From Steroidobacter agaridevorans (GTDB lineage: Bacteria; Pseudomonadota; Gammaproteobacteria; Steroidobacterales; Steroidobacteraceae): a DNA stretch of 64,000 nt. The position numbers were made by a program, and so were the translations under genes. The stretch is from positions 436,472 to 500,471 of the forward strand of contig NZ_BLJO01000001.1 in assembly GCF_009932555.1 (NCBI RefSeq). Reading direction: 5' to 3'. Positions 42,446 to 51,688 of this stretch are shown piece by piece. Positions within the stretch are counted from its first letter, which is position 1; each line of letters opens with the position of its first letter. The notes below the pieces were generated by a model. That model worked only from the letters and a program-made list of their open reading frames with translations, did no database searches and was not told the origin of the DNA.

Positions 42446-43567
42446 ATGACACACAAGATTCTGTTGATCACTCCCGGCCCGAAGATGAGCATCAACGAGA
42501 AGTACTATCGGGACCTGGGCAAGTATTGCCAGGGCGCGGTACTGACGACCTCGATGGACGACAAGATCCTGGAGTTGACCCGGGTGGCGGATTTCGAGTT
42601 CCAGTGCGCCCGCTACCACTTTCATCACGGGATGTATTCCAACCTGAAGTTCACCCTGTTTTGCATGATGTACGCGCTGCGGCGGCGCCTGGCCGGCGAG
42701 AAGTTCGATTTAGTGGTCACCTACGATCCGATCAAGACCGGAATGATCGGTGTCGTCGTCGCAAAGATCCTCGGCGCGCGCTTCGCACCCGAGGTCAACG
42801 GCCTCTACACCTCCGACGCCGAATATATGGATGGCGGCGAGAAGCTCAGCGTGAAAGTCAAAAAGGTGCTCATCCCCGCGATCATGGGCTGGGTGCTCAA
42901 GCGCGCTGACGGCATCAAGCTGCTGTTCGACACGCAGATCGATCCGTTCGCCAAGAAGGTGAAGGGCAAGGTCATCGGCCGCTTCCCCTGTCACGTAAGC
43001 ACCAGCAGCTTCAAGCCGGTACGCGAAGAAAAGGAAGTTCTGTTCGTGGGCTTCCCCTTCAAGCGCAAGGGCGTCGACGTGCTGATCGCCGCGTTCAAGA
43101 AAATCTCCGACAAACATCCGGACTGGAAGCTGAAGATCCTCGGCTGGTTCCCCGATCCCACCGAGCTCAATGCGGCCATGGCGGGTCATCCGCGCATCTA
43201 TCACCAGCCTCCGGTCTATCATCCGGAGATGCCTGCCCACGTCGGCAGCTGCGGCATTTTCGTGTTGCCGTCGAGATCGGAAGCCATGGGGCGAATCCTG
43301 GTGGAGGCCATGGCCTGTGCGAAACCCAGGATTGGCACCAACGTCGACGGGATCCCGACGGTGATCGAGGACGAAGTCGACGGCCTTCTGGTGCCGCCCG
43401 AGGATCCGGACGCGCTGGCGGCCGCGCTCGATCGGCTCATGTCCGATCCTGCCCTGCGGCAGCGCCTCGGCGAAGCCGGCCTGAAACGCTGTCAGACCGA
43501 GTTCAGCGAAGAGACGCACTTCATCAATACGATGAACTTCTACGAGAAGGTGCTGACTCAGACGTAA
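42446..43567 (+). CDS. GT4-family glycosyltransferase
   Basis: A 373-residue GT-B transferase. N-terminal half: LLITPGPKMSINEKYYRDLGKY, DLVVTYDPIKTGMIGVVVAKI; donor half: FVGFPFKRKGVDVLIAAFKKI, WKLKILGWFPDP, and LPSRSEAMGRILVEAMACAKPRIGT with the E-x7-E pair (Glu-Ala-Met...Glu-Ala). Last gene of the wecB-flippase run and convergent with the O-antigen-ligase-like gene 8 bp away. Confidence 0.88.
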   Translation: MTHKILLITPGPKMSINEKYYRDLGKYCQGAVLTTSMDDKILELTRVADFEFQCARYHFHHGMYSNLKFTLFCMMYALRRRLAGEKFDLVVTYDPIKTGMIGVVVAKILGARFAPEVNGLYTSDAEYMDGGEKLSVKVKKVLIPAIMGWVLKRADGIKLLFDTQIDPFAKKVKGKVIGRFPCHVSTSSFKPVREEKEVLFVGFPFKRKGVDVLIAAFKKISDKHPDWKLKILGWFPDPTELNAAMAGHPRIYHQPPVYHPEMPAHVGSCGIFVLPSRSEAMGRILVEAMACAKPRIGTNVDGIPTVIEDEVDGLLVPPEDPDALAAALDRLMSDPALRQRLGEAGLKRCQTEFSEETHFINTMNFYEKVLTQT

Positions 43568-43575
43568 ATGCTGCG

Positions 43576-44898
43576 CTAGGCGGTCCTACCAACCGCCTTG
43601 CGCAAGGCTTTGCCGAACGGCTTGCCCGGCGTCTTCTCCAGCGCGTCGTCCTCGGGCGCCTCGCTCAACTTCTTTCGGATTCGCACCGTAGCGACGATCA
43701 TCGCGGTGAGATACCAGTAGTGCGGATAGTAGAGCACTGAGATGAAGCTCGCGGAGGCGAAGAAGCCGGCCAGCGACGCGAGGAACGCGATCGACATCGC
43801 GTTCAAATAGCGATCGTCACCACTCAGCACTTTCCTGCGGGTCCTGATCGCCCGGGCATCCTTGAGGTTGTAGATCAGCAGCCTGAGATAGATGACGATG
43901 CCGAAGATGCCGGTCTCGGGGATGAGCGTGAACCACAGCGAATGCGCAACGCGTCCCCACATGCCCCGGTTGAACCGATCGCCCTGATACTCCGGGAAGC
44001 GGACCTGGAAGTTGTTGCCGCCGACCCCAAGCGGATTGTCGAGGAACATGTCCAAGCCGGAAGCCCATGAGTTCAAACGGGCCTTCGCCGTGCTTTCCTT
44101 CGTGTCCGTCACCGTGCCCATTTCGTTGAGGTAGGTCTCGCCGGCGTAGAAGTAGACGATGGTGCCCAGGAACAGGATCGCGACGACCGTGACCATCTTG
44201 CGCGGGCTGACCAGCCACACGATGAAGAACATGATCACGAGACCGACGAAGCCGCCGCGGGAGAACGAGATGACGACCGTGAGCAGCCCGATCATCAGCG
44301 CCGTGCCGTAGAACACCTTGGTCCACTTCTTTTCCTCGATCAGGAACAGGAAGTAACAGAACGGGATGACCATGTTGATGTACAGGGACACGTCGTTCTC
44401 GTCGGCGAAATAGTTGCCCGAGCCCATGCCGCCATGGGTCATCGCATACAGCGAGATATAGATCATCAAGCCGACGTAGAACTTGACGAAGGTCTTGAGG
44501 CGCTCGATCGAATTGACGCAGATCAGCAGCGACAGGATGAACGGCATGAACTTCAGCATCTCGCTGAAAGTCGCATACGCGTAGTAGTTGTTTCTCGCGA
44601 ACGGAATGAACAGCCCGAGCAGCGCGATGAAATACCAGATCATCCTGATCTGTTTGGCGCCGCGGACCAGCAGCGCCCGATGCTTGATGAGAAAGAAAAT
44701 GAGGACCGCCATCACCAGCAGCGCCGGGCGGATCGCGCCGACGCCGGGGATCAGGTCCTGAGGCCGGGCGTAGTCGACCAGGAGATACAGCATCGTGCAG
44801 CGGAACCACGTCGTGGTATCCACTACTGCTGTTTCCGGCTTGCCAGTTGCGTTGCCCATCGGCTGATCCGGCTCGCGGCGGACGCTGGCGGGTCTCAT
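43576..44898 (-). CDS. O-antigen ligase-like membrane protein, exosortase A locus type
   Basis: A Wzy/WaaL-like protein of about 440 residues with roughly ten transmembrane segments and a large periplasmic loop (about 270-340: YAGETYLNEMGTV...NPLGVGGNNFQVRFPEYQGD). GVGGNNFQ and the His in RVAHSLWFTLIPETGI are typical of the putative O-glycosylation ligase family that accompanies XrtA. It could polymerise the repeat unit or transfer glycan to protein or lipid. ATG 44898 overlaps the stop of the FemAB gene as TGATG, so I prefer it; ATG 44859 (MGNATGK) is a close alternative. The much longer open frame upstream is a shadow. Confidence 0.85.
   Translation of the reverse strand: MRPASVRREPDQPMGNATGKPETAVVDTTTWFRCTMLYLLVDYARPQDLIPGVGAIRPALLVMAVLIFFLIKHRALLVRGAKQIRMIWYFIALLGLFIPFARNNYYAYATFSEMLKFMPFILSLLICVNSIERLKTFVKFYVGLMIYISLYAMTHGGMGSGNYFADENDVSLYINMVIPFCYFLFLIEEKKWTKVFYGTALMIGLLTVVISFSRGGFVGLVIMFFIVWLVSPRKMVTVVAILFLGTIVYFYAGETYLNEMGTVTDTKESTAKARLNSWASGLDMFLDNPLGVGGNNFQVRFPEYQGDRFNRGMWGRVAHSLWFTLIPETGIFGIVIYLRLLIYNLKDARAIRTRRKVLSGDDRYLNAMSIAFLASLAGFFASASFISVLYYPHYWYLTAMIVATVRIRKKLSEAPEDDALEKTPGKPFGKALRKAVGRTA
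43578..43598. terminator. Hairpin at convergent 3' ends
   Basis: AGGCGGT (43578-43584) and ACCGCCT (43592-43598), a 7-bp stem with a 7-base loop, overlap the last codons of the minus-strand ligase gene and lie 10 bases after the plus-strand glycosyltransferase stop. No U-tract. Confidence 0.3.
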
Positions 44899-45962
44899 CA
44901 CCAGGGCAGACTCGGGCTCACCAGCGGGCCCAGCGCGTTGGCGACGCCCAGGGGCAGCTTCTGCCACACGGAGGTTGCGTAACGCATCAAGCGGCTCTCT
45001 TTCGCCGCAACGCCCGCCTTCGCCGGATCCGCGTCGCGCTCCCAGCGATGCCAATACAACTGCTGCGGCTCGGCGCCCCACTGCTTCTTGAACTTGAAGG
45101 TACCGCTGTCCATCGTCGAGCGTCCGAAATCGAACGACGTAGAGCCGCGCTCGATGACGTGTCGGAGCACTTCCCAATACAGCTTCATGTTGAGCCCGAC
45201 CGACTTGCTTTGCGCGCGGCAGGAGGCCCACGGAATTTCCGCCCGCGCGCCATCGATCACGAGAAAGGCCGCGGCGGATGGCACGCCCTGATGATCGATG
45301 ACGACGAGCGTTGCGTGCTCGCTGAATCGTTCGAGGATCGCCGCAAAGAATCTCTTCGGGTACACGGGAGTGCCCAGGTCGCGCATGTTCTGAGCGAATA
45401 CGGCATAGAAGCTGTCGAGCAGCTCTCGCCCGCCGGTACGCACCGCGATGGTCTCCCGGTCAGCACGCTTGATCTGCGATCGCAGCTTGGATCCGAGCGC
45501 CTTCGACAACGCATCCGTGGTCGCCGGCAATTGCAGAATCATCGTCACTTTATCGGTGCGAGCGCTCCAGCCGTCGGAGCTTGGATCCGTATCTCTCAAT
45601 TCGAGATAAGAGCAACGCGCTGCGCGCGCGATCTGGCGAGCTCTATCCATGAGGGCAAAACGCGCCTCGCGACTGTCCGCCAGCGCTCCTCCATAGTTGA
45701 AGAAGGGAATGGAGGTCATGAAATTGCCGAGCAGGCTCTTCTGCTGCACGATCGGCAGAACGCCCGCCAACCGGCCATCCGCATGGCGCGCCTCGACGAA
45801 CAGCGCGTGATGTCCGAAGACGTCCCGGGCAAGCAACGCCCAGTTGCTCAGCAAATAGATGCTGGCCTCGCGCGATCGAACGAAATCGTCCCAGTCCGGG
45901 CTGGGCGCAGTGCTGACCGACACCGTGAGCGCAGACACGGCAGCACCTTCGCAACTCGTCAT
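44898..45962 (-). CDS. FemAB-like protein of the XrtA/PEP-CTERM system
   Basis: A 354-residue double-GNAT protein of the FemAB family found in exosortase loci. Segments typical of the group: SNWALLARDVFGHHALFVEA, GVLPIVQQKSLLGNFMTSIPFFNYGG, and SFDFGRSTMDSGTFKFKKQWGAEPQQLYW at the C-terminus. FemAB enzymes form peptide bonds from aminoacyl-tRNA; in this system the donor is unknown. The start ATG 45962 overlaps the deacetylase stop as ATGA. In this locus it is one more candidate amide-forming enzyme. Confidence 0.88.
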   Translation of the reverse strand: MTSCEGAAVSALTVSVSTAPSPDWDDFVRSREASIYLLSNWALLARDVFGHHALFVEARHADGRLAGVLPIVQQKSLLGNFMTSIPFFNYGGALADSREARFALMDRARQIARAARCSYLELRDTDPSSDGWSARTDKVTMILQLPATTDALSKALGSKLRSQIKRADRETIAVRTGGRELLDSFYAVFAQNMRDLGTPVYPKRFFAAILERFSEHATLVVIDHQGVPSAAAFLVIDGARAEIPWASCRAQSKSVGLNMKLYWEVLRHVIERGSTSFDFGRSTMDSGTFKFKKQWGAEPQQLYWHRWERDADPAKAGVAAKESRLMRYATSVWQKLPLGVANALGPLVSPSLPW

Positions 45963-46873
45963 TGGGCGTACGCTCCTTCGGGCGTCGCCATCGGACGGCT
46001 GGTCTCTCTCGCCAGCAATTGCTTGGATCGAAGTACGTCGCGCACGGGTGCGAACCGAAACTCGCCGATCAGTCGACGCAAGCGCGCTTCGCACCTGTCG
46101 AGATTCGTGTAGTGACGCAGTTTCGAGAGCAGCTTCGTCTTGACACGCGGCTGCTGCGGATCGATCTCCCAGGGATGCAGGTAGAAGATAAACGGCCGCT
46201 GCAGCTTCTCGTTGAGCTTGTGCAGCCCGGCGCGCGTCAACGAATACGGCAGTAGCCTGAAGTATCCGCCGCCCGATACCGGCAGGCGCACCCCGAACAT
46301 CGGCGCCGTCGACATCGGGAACTCGACGATGTGCGCGCCTTTCGGCGTCGCGACCAGCCCGGGCACCGGCTGCGCGTCGGGAATGCCGTAAGCGTCGTGA
46401 CGAATGGGGAAGATGCTCGAGTCGTAGGCGAATCCCGCCTCTTTCAAAATATCGAGCGCCCACAGCGAGCGCTTGGTGATCGAATACGTCGAGGCGCGAT
46501 AGCCGAGCACCGGCTCACCGATCAGGTCCTCGAGCAGCGCCTTCGACGTGTAGGTCTCGCTCGCGAACTCCGCCGGCGTCTGGTTGTACACGAGCTTGTG
46601 GCTCATGCCGTGGCTCGCGACCTCATGACCGCGCCGATGAATCTCGCGGATCAGCTGCGGGCTGCGATGCGCCACCCAGCCGAGCACGAAGAAGGTCGAC
46701 TTCATCTGGAACTCGTCGAACAGATCGAGCAGCCGACGCGTGTTCTCCTCGGCGCGATACTCCATGTCGTCCCAACGTGAACGGTCGATCGAGCCGGCGA
46801 GCGCGGCGACGTGGAAGTAGTCCTCGACGTCCACGGACATCGCGTTGACGATCGTCGGCATACGGGAGTCCAC
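45959..46873 (-). CDS. XrtA system polysaccharide deacetylase
   Basis: A 304-residue CE4 deacetylase of the exosortase-associated type, which carries a C-terminal extension (DUF3473). Motif 1 is MSVDVEDYFHVAAL with the catalytic Asp; metal site SHGMSHKLVY provides the HxxxH pair; YRASTYSIT and the C-terminal LHPWEIDPQQPRV follow. It lacks a signal peptide, as its relatives do. It is probably co-translated with the FemAB gene (4-base overlap) and lies 3 bp after the outer-membrane protein gene. Confidence 0.9.
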   Translation of the reverse strand: MDSRMPTIVNAMSVDVEDYFHVAALAGSIDRSRWDDMEYRAEENTRRLLDLFDEFQMKSTFFVLGWVAHRSPQLIREIHRRGHEVASHGMSHKLVYNQTPAEFASETYTSKALLEDLIGEPVLGYRASTYSITKRSLWALDILKEAGFAYDSSIFPIRHDAYGIPDAQPVPGLVATPKGAHIVEFPMSTAPMFGVRLPVSGGGYFRLLPYSLTRAGLHKLNEKLQRPFIFYLHPWEIDPQQPRVKTKLLSKLRHYTNLDRCEARLRRLIGEFRFAPVRDVLRSKQLLARETSRPMATPEGAYAQ

Positions 46874-46876
46874 TGC

Positions 46877-48256
46877 TCAGCGCTCCGGATTCGCAGCGTC
46901 GACCGCGAATTGGTGCGGCAACATCGTGGTGCGCGGAACGCCGCGTCCATAGCCGATGTAGAACCAGTAGCGATTTTCGGTGTAGTCGCCGATCTGTTGA
47001 TCGCTGTCACGGTCGACGTGGTCGTAGGTCGCGTTGATCGAGACACGGCTCGACAGGCGCCACGAGAACGTCAAGCCGCCGCTGGCTTCGGTGTAGTCGC
47101 CGCCCTGCTGCTCGAACGCCGAGCGCAGATACCCGCCATCCAGGATCAGCGACATCACCGGCGACAGGTCGCGGCGAACCGCAACTGTGCCCGATGTGAG
47201 CTTCTGATCCAGTGCCGGCTGGGCGTCATAGGTATGGTCATCCCACGAGCCGGACAGCGACAGACTGGTCCGGTTGCGTGTGAAGGTCCAGTTCAGCCCG
47301 ATGGACTCGCGGGTGAACGGCTCGGCGGTCTGTCGTCCCGCGGCTGTTTCCAAGCCGATGCTTTGCGACTGAGTCGATGCGAAATCGCTGCCTGCGCTCG
47401 AGAACTCGCGCGCCAGCGACAGGCTCGCGGTCGTTGCCGCCGTGAGCCTGCGAGTCACATCCAGTCTGAACAGCGGGCCGCTTTCCGTATTGTCCATCGC
47501 ATCGCGCTCGATGCGCGTATAGCCGGCGTCCATTGTCAGGAGCGTGCGCGAGCCCTCGGTGGCGTAGTGCAGGAACGCCTCGCCCTGATCGTAGTCGGCA
47601 TTGAGCGCCGCGTTGTCGTAATCGATCTGCTGCGCTCGCGTGACGAGTCCGATGGAGCTTGCGCTCGAGAGCAGGCGGGACAGCTCGATCTCTCCGAGCA
47701 CGGTGTCGGAGTCGACCTCGGTGTCCTCGTACGCGGTCATCGAATAGCGGCCGCCGAAGCGCAGCCGCGTCTGCGAGCCTAACGCGAACAGCAGATCGGG
47801 ACCGGTGGTGAAATAGTTGATGTTCTCGCGATTCTCCGGCGTCGAGGGCAGGAACGGATCGCTGAGCACCTGGCCGAAATTATCGGCGATCAGCCACTCG
47901 AAGCGCTCGGGTGCGATCGCAAAGCGCGCCTGGCCGGCGAAGTTGCCGAGCACTTCGTCATCGAACGTATCGTCCAGGTAGTCGTAGTAGGCAAAGTTGC
48001 CGACCAGGTCCGCGTACAAGCGCGAGCTGCGCTGATCGAGCGAAAACTGCACGCCGGCGCTGGCGATGTTCTCCGACTCCTCGTCGACAGCGACGCGGCG
48101 GATGTTGTCGCTGTGGCCACCGCCCGCGGTGAGCTGATAATCGAGTGTGGCTGCGGCCGAAACGCCGCTGACGACCAGCAAGGGCAGCGCAGCCAGCACC
48201 GCCGCACGCACCTGGCGTGTGTTCTTTCGATTGTCCACCGGACCACCCTTCCCCAT
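46877..48256 (-). CDS. Outer-membrane beta-barrel protein of the XrtA system
   Basis: A 459-residue exported protein. The signal peptide (VRAAVLAALPLLVVSGVSAAA) is followed by alternating amphipathic strands with many Tyr, Asp and Arg, e.g. DYQLTAGGGHSDNIRRV near the N-terminus and RFGGRYSMTAYED, and a Trp/Tyr-rich end (NRYWFYIGYGRG). This fits the conserved PEP-CTERM-associated outer-membrane protein that sits between the kinase and deacetylase genes. A role as EPS secretion pore is plausible but unproven. Confidence 0.8.
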   Translation of the reverse strand: MGKGGPVDNRKNTRQVRAAVLAALPLLVVSGVSAAATLDYQLTAGGGHSDNIRRVAVDEESENIASAGVQFSLDQRSSRLYADLVGNFAYYDYLDDTFDDEVLGNFAGQARFAIAPERFEWLIADNFGQVLSDPFLPSTPENRENINYFTTGPDLLFALGSQTRLRFGGRYSMTAYEDTEVDSDTVLGEIELSRLLSSASSIGLVTRAQQIDYDNAALNADYDQGEAFLHYATEGSRTLLTMDAGYTRIERDAMDNTESGPLFRLDVTRRLTAATTASLSLAREFSSAGSDFASTQSQSIGLETAAGRQTAEPFTRESIGLNWTFTRNRTSLSLSGSWDDHTYDAQPALDQKLTSGTVAVRRDLSPVMSLILDGGYLRSAFEQQGGDYTEASGGLTFSWRLSSRVSINATYDHVDRDSDQQIGDYTENRYWFYIGYGRGVPRTTMLPHQFAVDAANPER

Positions 48257-48273
48257 TATCTGCGATGCGATGC

Positions 48274-49188
48274 TCAGCTGCCGGCCTCGCTAACCCCGGC
48301 ATCGCCGTACGAACCGTAGCCGTAGTGGCCGGCGTCCGGTTCGATGCTGCTCTGATTCAGTATCAGGCTGATCGGCTTGCTGTCACCCAGCGTCTCGATC
48401 GCTGACAAGACGGCACTGCGCGGCGTGGATTCGGCCCGCACGATCAAGACCACCTGTCCGATGCTGCTGATCAGCGCCTGCGACTCGGTCGACAACAGCA
48501 GCGGCGGTGAATCGAACAGAACGATCCGCCGTCCGCCGCTGGACGCCGCCAGCTCCGCCGCAACCTCATGCATGCGTTCGCTGGCCAGCAGCTCGGTCGC
48601 CATTTCGGTGTGCTTCCCGGCGGGAAGAATCGTCAGCCCCGGCACATTGCTGCCGAGAATGACCGATTCCGGATGCAGGCTGCTATCGGTCAAGAGGTCT
48701 AGCAGGCCGCGCTCCGCCTCCACGCCCAACACACGGCTCACATGCGGCTTGGCGACGTCGGCGTCGACCAGCAGCACCTCGAGATCTTTCTCGCGCGCGA
48801 GACTCAGCGCCAGATTGATGCTGGTGAAAGTCTTGCCCTCGCCGGGCAGAGCGCTGGCCAGCATTACCAGGTGACCGTTCTCGATCGGCGGATCGCTCTT
48901 GCCGCGAGCCGCAGCCACTAGTGGACGCTTGATTCGCTGATACTGACTGGCGGCGCGGCGCTCCATCGCGGTCGGCGGCATCAAGCGCATGGCGCGCAGA
49001 GCCTCCTTGTCGATGTTGACGATGCGAGTCGGGCGTTCGACGTGCGGTCGCAGTGGTGAGGTCTCGGCCGCGGCGACCGGCTGCGGCGCCACTTCGACCA
49101 CGCGTCCCGCCGACGAGGGGCGAGGCGGTGCGCTGGAATTCGCGGCGGATTCCTGCAGCTTCTTGATTGCGCGTTCTACGAGACTCAT
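48274..49188 (-). CDS. XrtA-associated tyrosine autokinase (CpsD/BY-kinase)
   Basis: A 304-residue cytoplasmic BY-kinase. Walker A is ALPGEGKTFTSIN, Walker A' is VLLVDADVAKPHV and Walker B is IVLFDSPPLLL. An extended N-terminal region starts MSLVERAIKKLQES, as in the XrtA-associated family. The C-terminal tail has only three Tyr in a Gly-rich YGYGSYG cluster as candidate autophosphorylation sites. It would work with the chain-length protein 9 bp upstream to control polymerisation and export. Confidence 0.9.
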   Translation of the reverse strand: MSLVERAIKKLQESAANSSAPPRPSSAGRVVEVAPQPVAAAETSPLRPHVERPTRIVNIDKEALRAMRLMPPTAMERRAASQYQRIKRPLVAAARGKSDPPIENGHLVMLASALPGEGKTFTSINLALSLAREKDLEVLLVDADVAKPHVSRVLGVEAERGLLDLLTDSSLHPESVILGSNVPGLTILPAGKHTEMATELLASERMHEVAAELAASSGGRRIVLFDSPPLLLSTESQALISSIGQVVLIVRAESTPRSAVLSAIETLGDSKPISLILNQSSIEPDAGHYGYGSYGDAGVSEAGS

Positions 49189-49197
49189 GTGACGTCC

Positions 49198-50823
49198 TTA
49201 CGCTCCCGGCTGCGGCCCGAGCCGGATACCCATACGGCTCATCTGCAGGACGACGGCGCCGACGACGAACAACCCGAGCAACGCAACGCCGTAACGCACG
49301 TAGGCTCGCTTTTCGTTCGCGCGCACCTCATCGACCCAGATCATGCTGACCGCACCGAGCACCTGCAGGCCGGTGGCCTCCGTCAGTCCTCGCGCCGAAT
49401 TGAATACGGGCTTGAGCTGATGCATCAGGAATGCGATAGCGGCGCCGAATCCGATCGCGACGACGAGGGTCGCGAGCACCAGGATCGAACGCTTGGGCGA
49501 GATGGGCTTGAAGCCGGCGTTCGGCGGCTCGATCACATCGAACCGCACCGACCCGCTGGTCGCCGCTTCCTCGCCGAGGCGCGATTTCTCCAGGCGCTCG
49601 ACCAGCGCCGTGTACCGGGCGCGGGTCACATCGTAATCGCGATTCAACCGTGCGAACTCAGCCTCGACCTGCGGCATGGTGTCGAGCATCTTGCGCAGTT
49701 CCGCAACCTTGCCCTGGTGATCCGAGACCTGCCGCCGCAGCGAGGCGATTTCGACTTCCGCCTCGTTCAATGCCAGCTGGATGCTCTGATACACGGGGTT
49801 GCGGCTCGCACCGCTGGCCGCCGCCGCATTGGGATCGCCGCGACGCAAAGCGGCAACTTCGGCCTCGCGGCGTTGCTTGAGCGCTTCGAGCGTGTCACGT
49901 TGCGCGATGACGTCGGGATGTTTGTCCGTGAATCGCAGCAGCAAATCGTCCAGCCTCGCCTGCGTCTCAGCGATGCGCGACAGCGTGTCGCCGCCACTAC
50001 CCCCCGCCGCGCCGGACGCTGTGGGTGCACTTGAGACACCGGCAGCGGCCGCGACAGGCGCCTCACCCCGCAGCTGGCGCTGCAACTCGTCGCGCCGGGA
50101 TGTCGCGATCGCAAGCCTCGATTGGCCCTCGGTGACTGCGTCCATCTCCGTCTGCAGGCGCATGAAATATCCGCCCTGCTCCGTCGGCATCAGGCCGACG
50201 TTGCTCTTCTTGAATGCGGCCAGCCGTTCCTCGGCCTGCCGCAACCTGTTCTCGTCGTCGCGGATCTGCGCCTCGAGAAACTTCTGCGCGCTCTCCGAGC
50301 CACTGCGCTTGCCACCGAGCGTTTTCTCGATGAGGTTGTTCTGCAGGACTTCCACCAGCTTGACCGCTCGCTCGCGCGACACGTCCTCATACTGGATGGA
50401 ATAAATGCTGCCGGCGTCGCGGTCCGTTTCATCTTGCTGACCGCCCGCGAGGCTCACGTCAATCGTCACGCGATCGCGGATGTCGTTGAGGATCCGCAGC
50501 CGTTGCTGTGGCGTCATGATGCGCGTATCGATCAGGCCGACTTCCTGCGCCACCGGCTCCAGCTGCGGTCCGGCCAGCAGCGATTGCCGCACCAGGTTCA
50601 GCTGCCCGTTCACGTCCTGATCGAGCACCAGGTCCTTGAGCGCGGGCTTGAGGGCGGTCTTGGTGTCGACAAAGACGCGCGAGCTCGCCTGATAAACATC
50701 AGGCAACGCGAAGATCGCGATCCAGCCGAGCGGCGCGACGATCCAGGCCGCGATCAGCGCATAGCGGCGGAATCGCCACGCACCGCGGATCTGGCTGACG
50801 ATCAGGTCCAGTGCTTCTTGCAT
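49198..50823 (-). CDS. XrtA system polysaccharide chain-length determinant (Wzc/GNVR type)
   Basis: A 541-residue polysaccharide co-polymerase without kinase domain. A transmembrane helix near residues 22-42 is followed by the Wzz-type segment PDVYQASSRVFVDT, long coiled coils in the periplasm (e.g. RDDENRLRQAEERLAAFKKS, ALNEAEVEIASLRRQVSDH) and a second transmembrane helix (about 445-465, preceded by PPNAGFKPISPKR), with a further short hydrophobic segment at the end. It would partner the kinase downstream and the Wza-like exporter upstream (1-base gap). Confidence 0.9.
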   Translation of the reverse strand: MQEALDLIVSQIRGAWRFRRYALIAAWIVAPLGWIAIFALPDVYQASSRVFVDTKTALKPALKDLVLDQDVNGQLNLVRQSLLAGPQLEPVAQEVGLIDTRIMTPQQRLRILNDIRDRVTIDVSLAGGQQDETDRDAGSIYSIQYEDVSRERAVKLVEVLQNNLIEKTLGGKRSGSESAQKFLEAQIRDDENRLRQAEERLAAFKKSNVGLMPTEQGGYFMRLQTEMDAVTEGQSRLAIATSRRDELQRQLRGEAPVAAAAGVSSAPTASGAAGGSGGDTLSRIAETQARLDDLLLRFTDKHPDVIAQRDTLEALKQRREAEVAALRRGDPNAAAASGASRNPVYQSIQLALNEAEVEIASLRRQVSDHQGKVAELRKMLDTMPQVEAEFARLNRDYDVTRARYTALVERLEKSRLGEEAATSGSVRFDVIEPPNAGFKPISPKRSILVLATLVVAIGFGAAIAFLMHQLKPVFNSARGLTEATGLQVLGAVSMIWVDEVRANEKRAYVRYGVALLGLFVVGAVVLQMSRMGIRLGPQPGA

Positions 50824-50824
50824 G

Positions 50825-51523
50825 TCAGAACCGCGACTGTGGAACTACGACAACGTCGCCCGGCTGCAGCTTGATGTTCTGCCCCAGGTCGCCTTCATTG
50901 ACCAGATCGGAAATCTTCACCTTGATCTCGCGCTGCTTGCCGTTTTCGGTGCGCACGATCTTGGCGCGATTGCCCGCCGCGAATGGACCAAGCCCGCCCA
51001 CGGCCAGCACCGCATCCAGCACGGTGAGTCCGTCTCGATAGGGGATCGGCGCCGGCCGCACGACCTGGCCGATCACTTGGACCTGACTGAGCGCGCTGGC
51101 GGGCTGGGTGACGATCACGTTGATCTGCGGCGAGCGGACGTACTCCGACAGCACTGTCTCGATGTCGCGGGCAAGCTGCGATGGCGTCTTGCCGACCGCC
51201 ACCATGTCCTCGACCAGCGGGGTGGAGATTTTGCCGTCCGGCCGCACCGGGACCGTCGTGGTCAGCTCGGGGTTGCGCCACACGAACACTTGCACCGTAT
51301 CGCCGGGGCCGATGACGTAATCATTGCCCACTTTGCTCTGCGCCGGCCCTTCGGCCTGGGCAGCCGCGGGCTGGGTCGGCGTGGCCGGCGACGGTGCGGC
51401 CTGCGCCGGGGTGGCCCGGACCGGCGTGGACTGGGCCGCGCACGCCATTTCCGAAAACATCACATTCACCAAGAAAATCAAATAAATACATCGCAACAGA
51501 CGGCCGAAGGCCGGCGGCCTCAT
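50825..51523 (-). CDS. XrtA system polysaccharide export protein (Wza/EpsE-like)
   Basis: A periplasmic/outer-membrane export protein of about 232 residues. The signal peptide (RLLRCIYLIFLVNVMF) is followed by an Ala/Pro/Thr-rich linker, a poly-export domain (YVIGPGDTVQVFVWRNPELT) and SLBB-like beta-grasp domains (VIGQVVRPAPIPYRDGLTVLDAVLAVGGL). The Cys in SEMACAAQ is a weak lipobox candidate. I prefer Met 51523, which gives a normal signal peptide; in-frame Met at 51541 and 51562 are alternatives and none has a clear Shine-Dalgarno. Confidence 0.88.
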   Translation of the reverse strand: MRPPAFGRLLRCIYLIFLVNVMFSEMACAAQSTPVRATPAQAAPSPATPTQPAAAQAEGPAQSKVGNDYVIGPGDTVQVFVWRNPELTTTVPVRPDGKISTPLVEDMVAVGKTPSQLARDIETVLSEYVRSPQINVIVTQPASALSQVQVIGQVVRPAPIPYRDGLTVLDAVLAVGGLGPFAAGNRAKIVRTENGKQREIKVKISDLVNEGDLGQNIKLQPGDVVVVPQSRF

Positions 51524-51688
51524 GGTTAGGTGCGCATGCATGGATGATCTCGGAATGGACATGAAATGGTGTCGCCGGGCTGTACGAGGACCCTATGGAA
51601 GTTCAGCAGATCGCTGCCTTTTTGCGGCGTGCATGGTCCTGATTTCACGCAAGCGTATCAGAACCGCGACAGCGCCGAATCTAACGCT

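Noticed and set aside
44899-45231. Extended N-terminus of the O-antigen-ligase-like protein
   Set aside because: Shadow of the FemAB gene; the membrane protein begins normally at 44898 or 44859.
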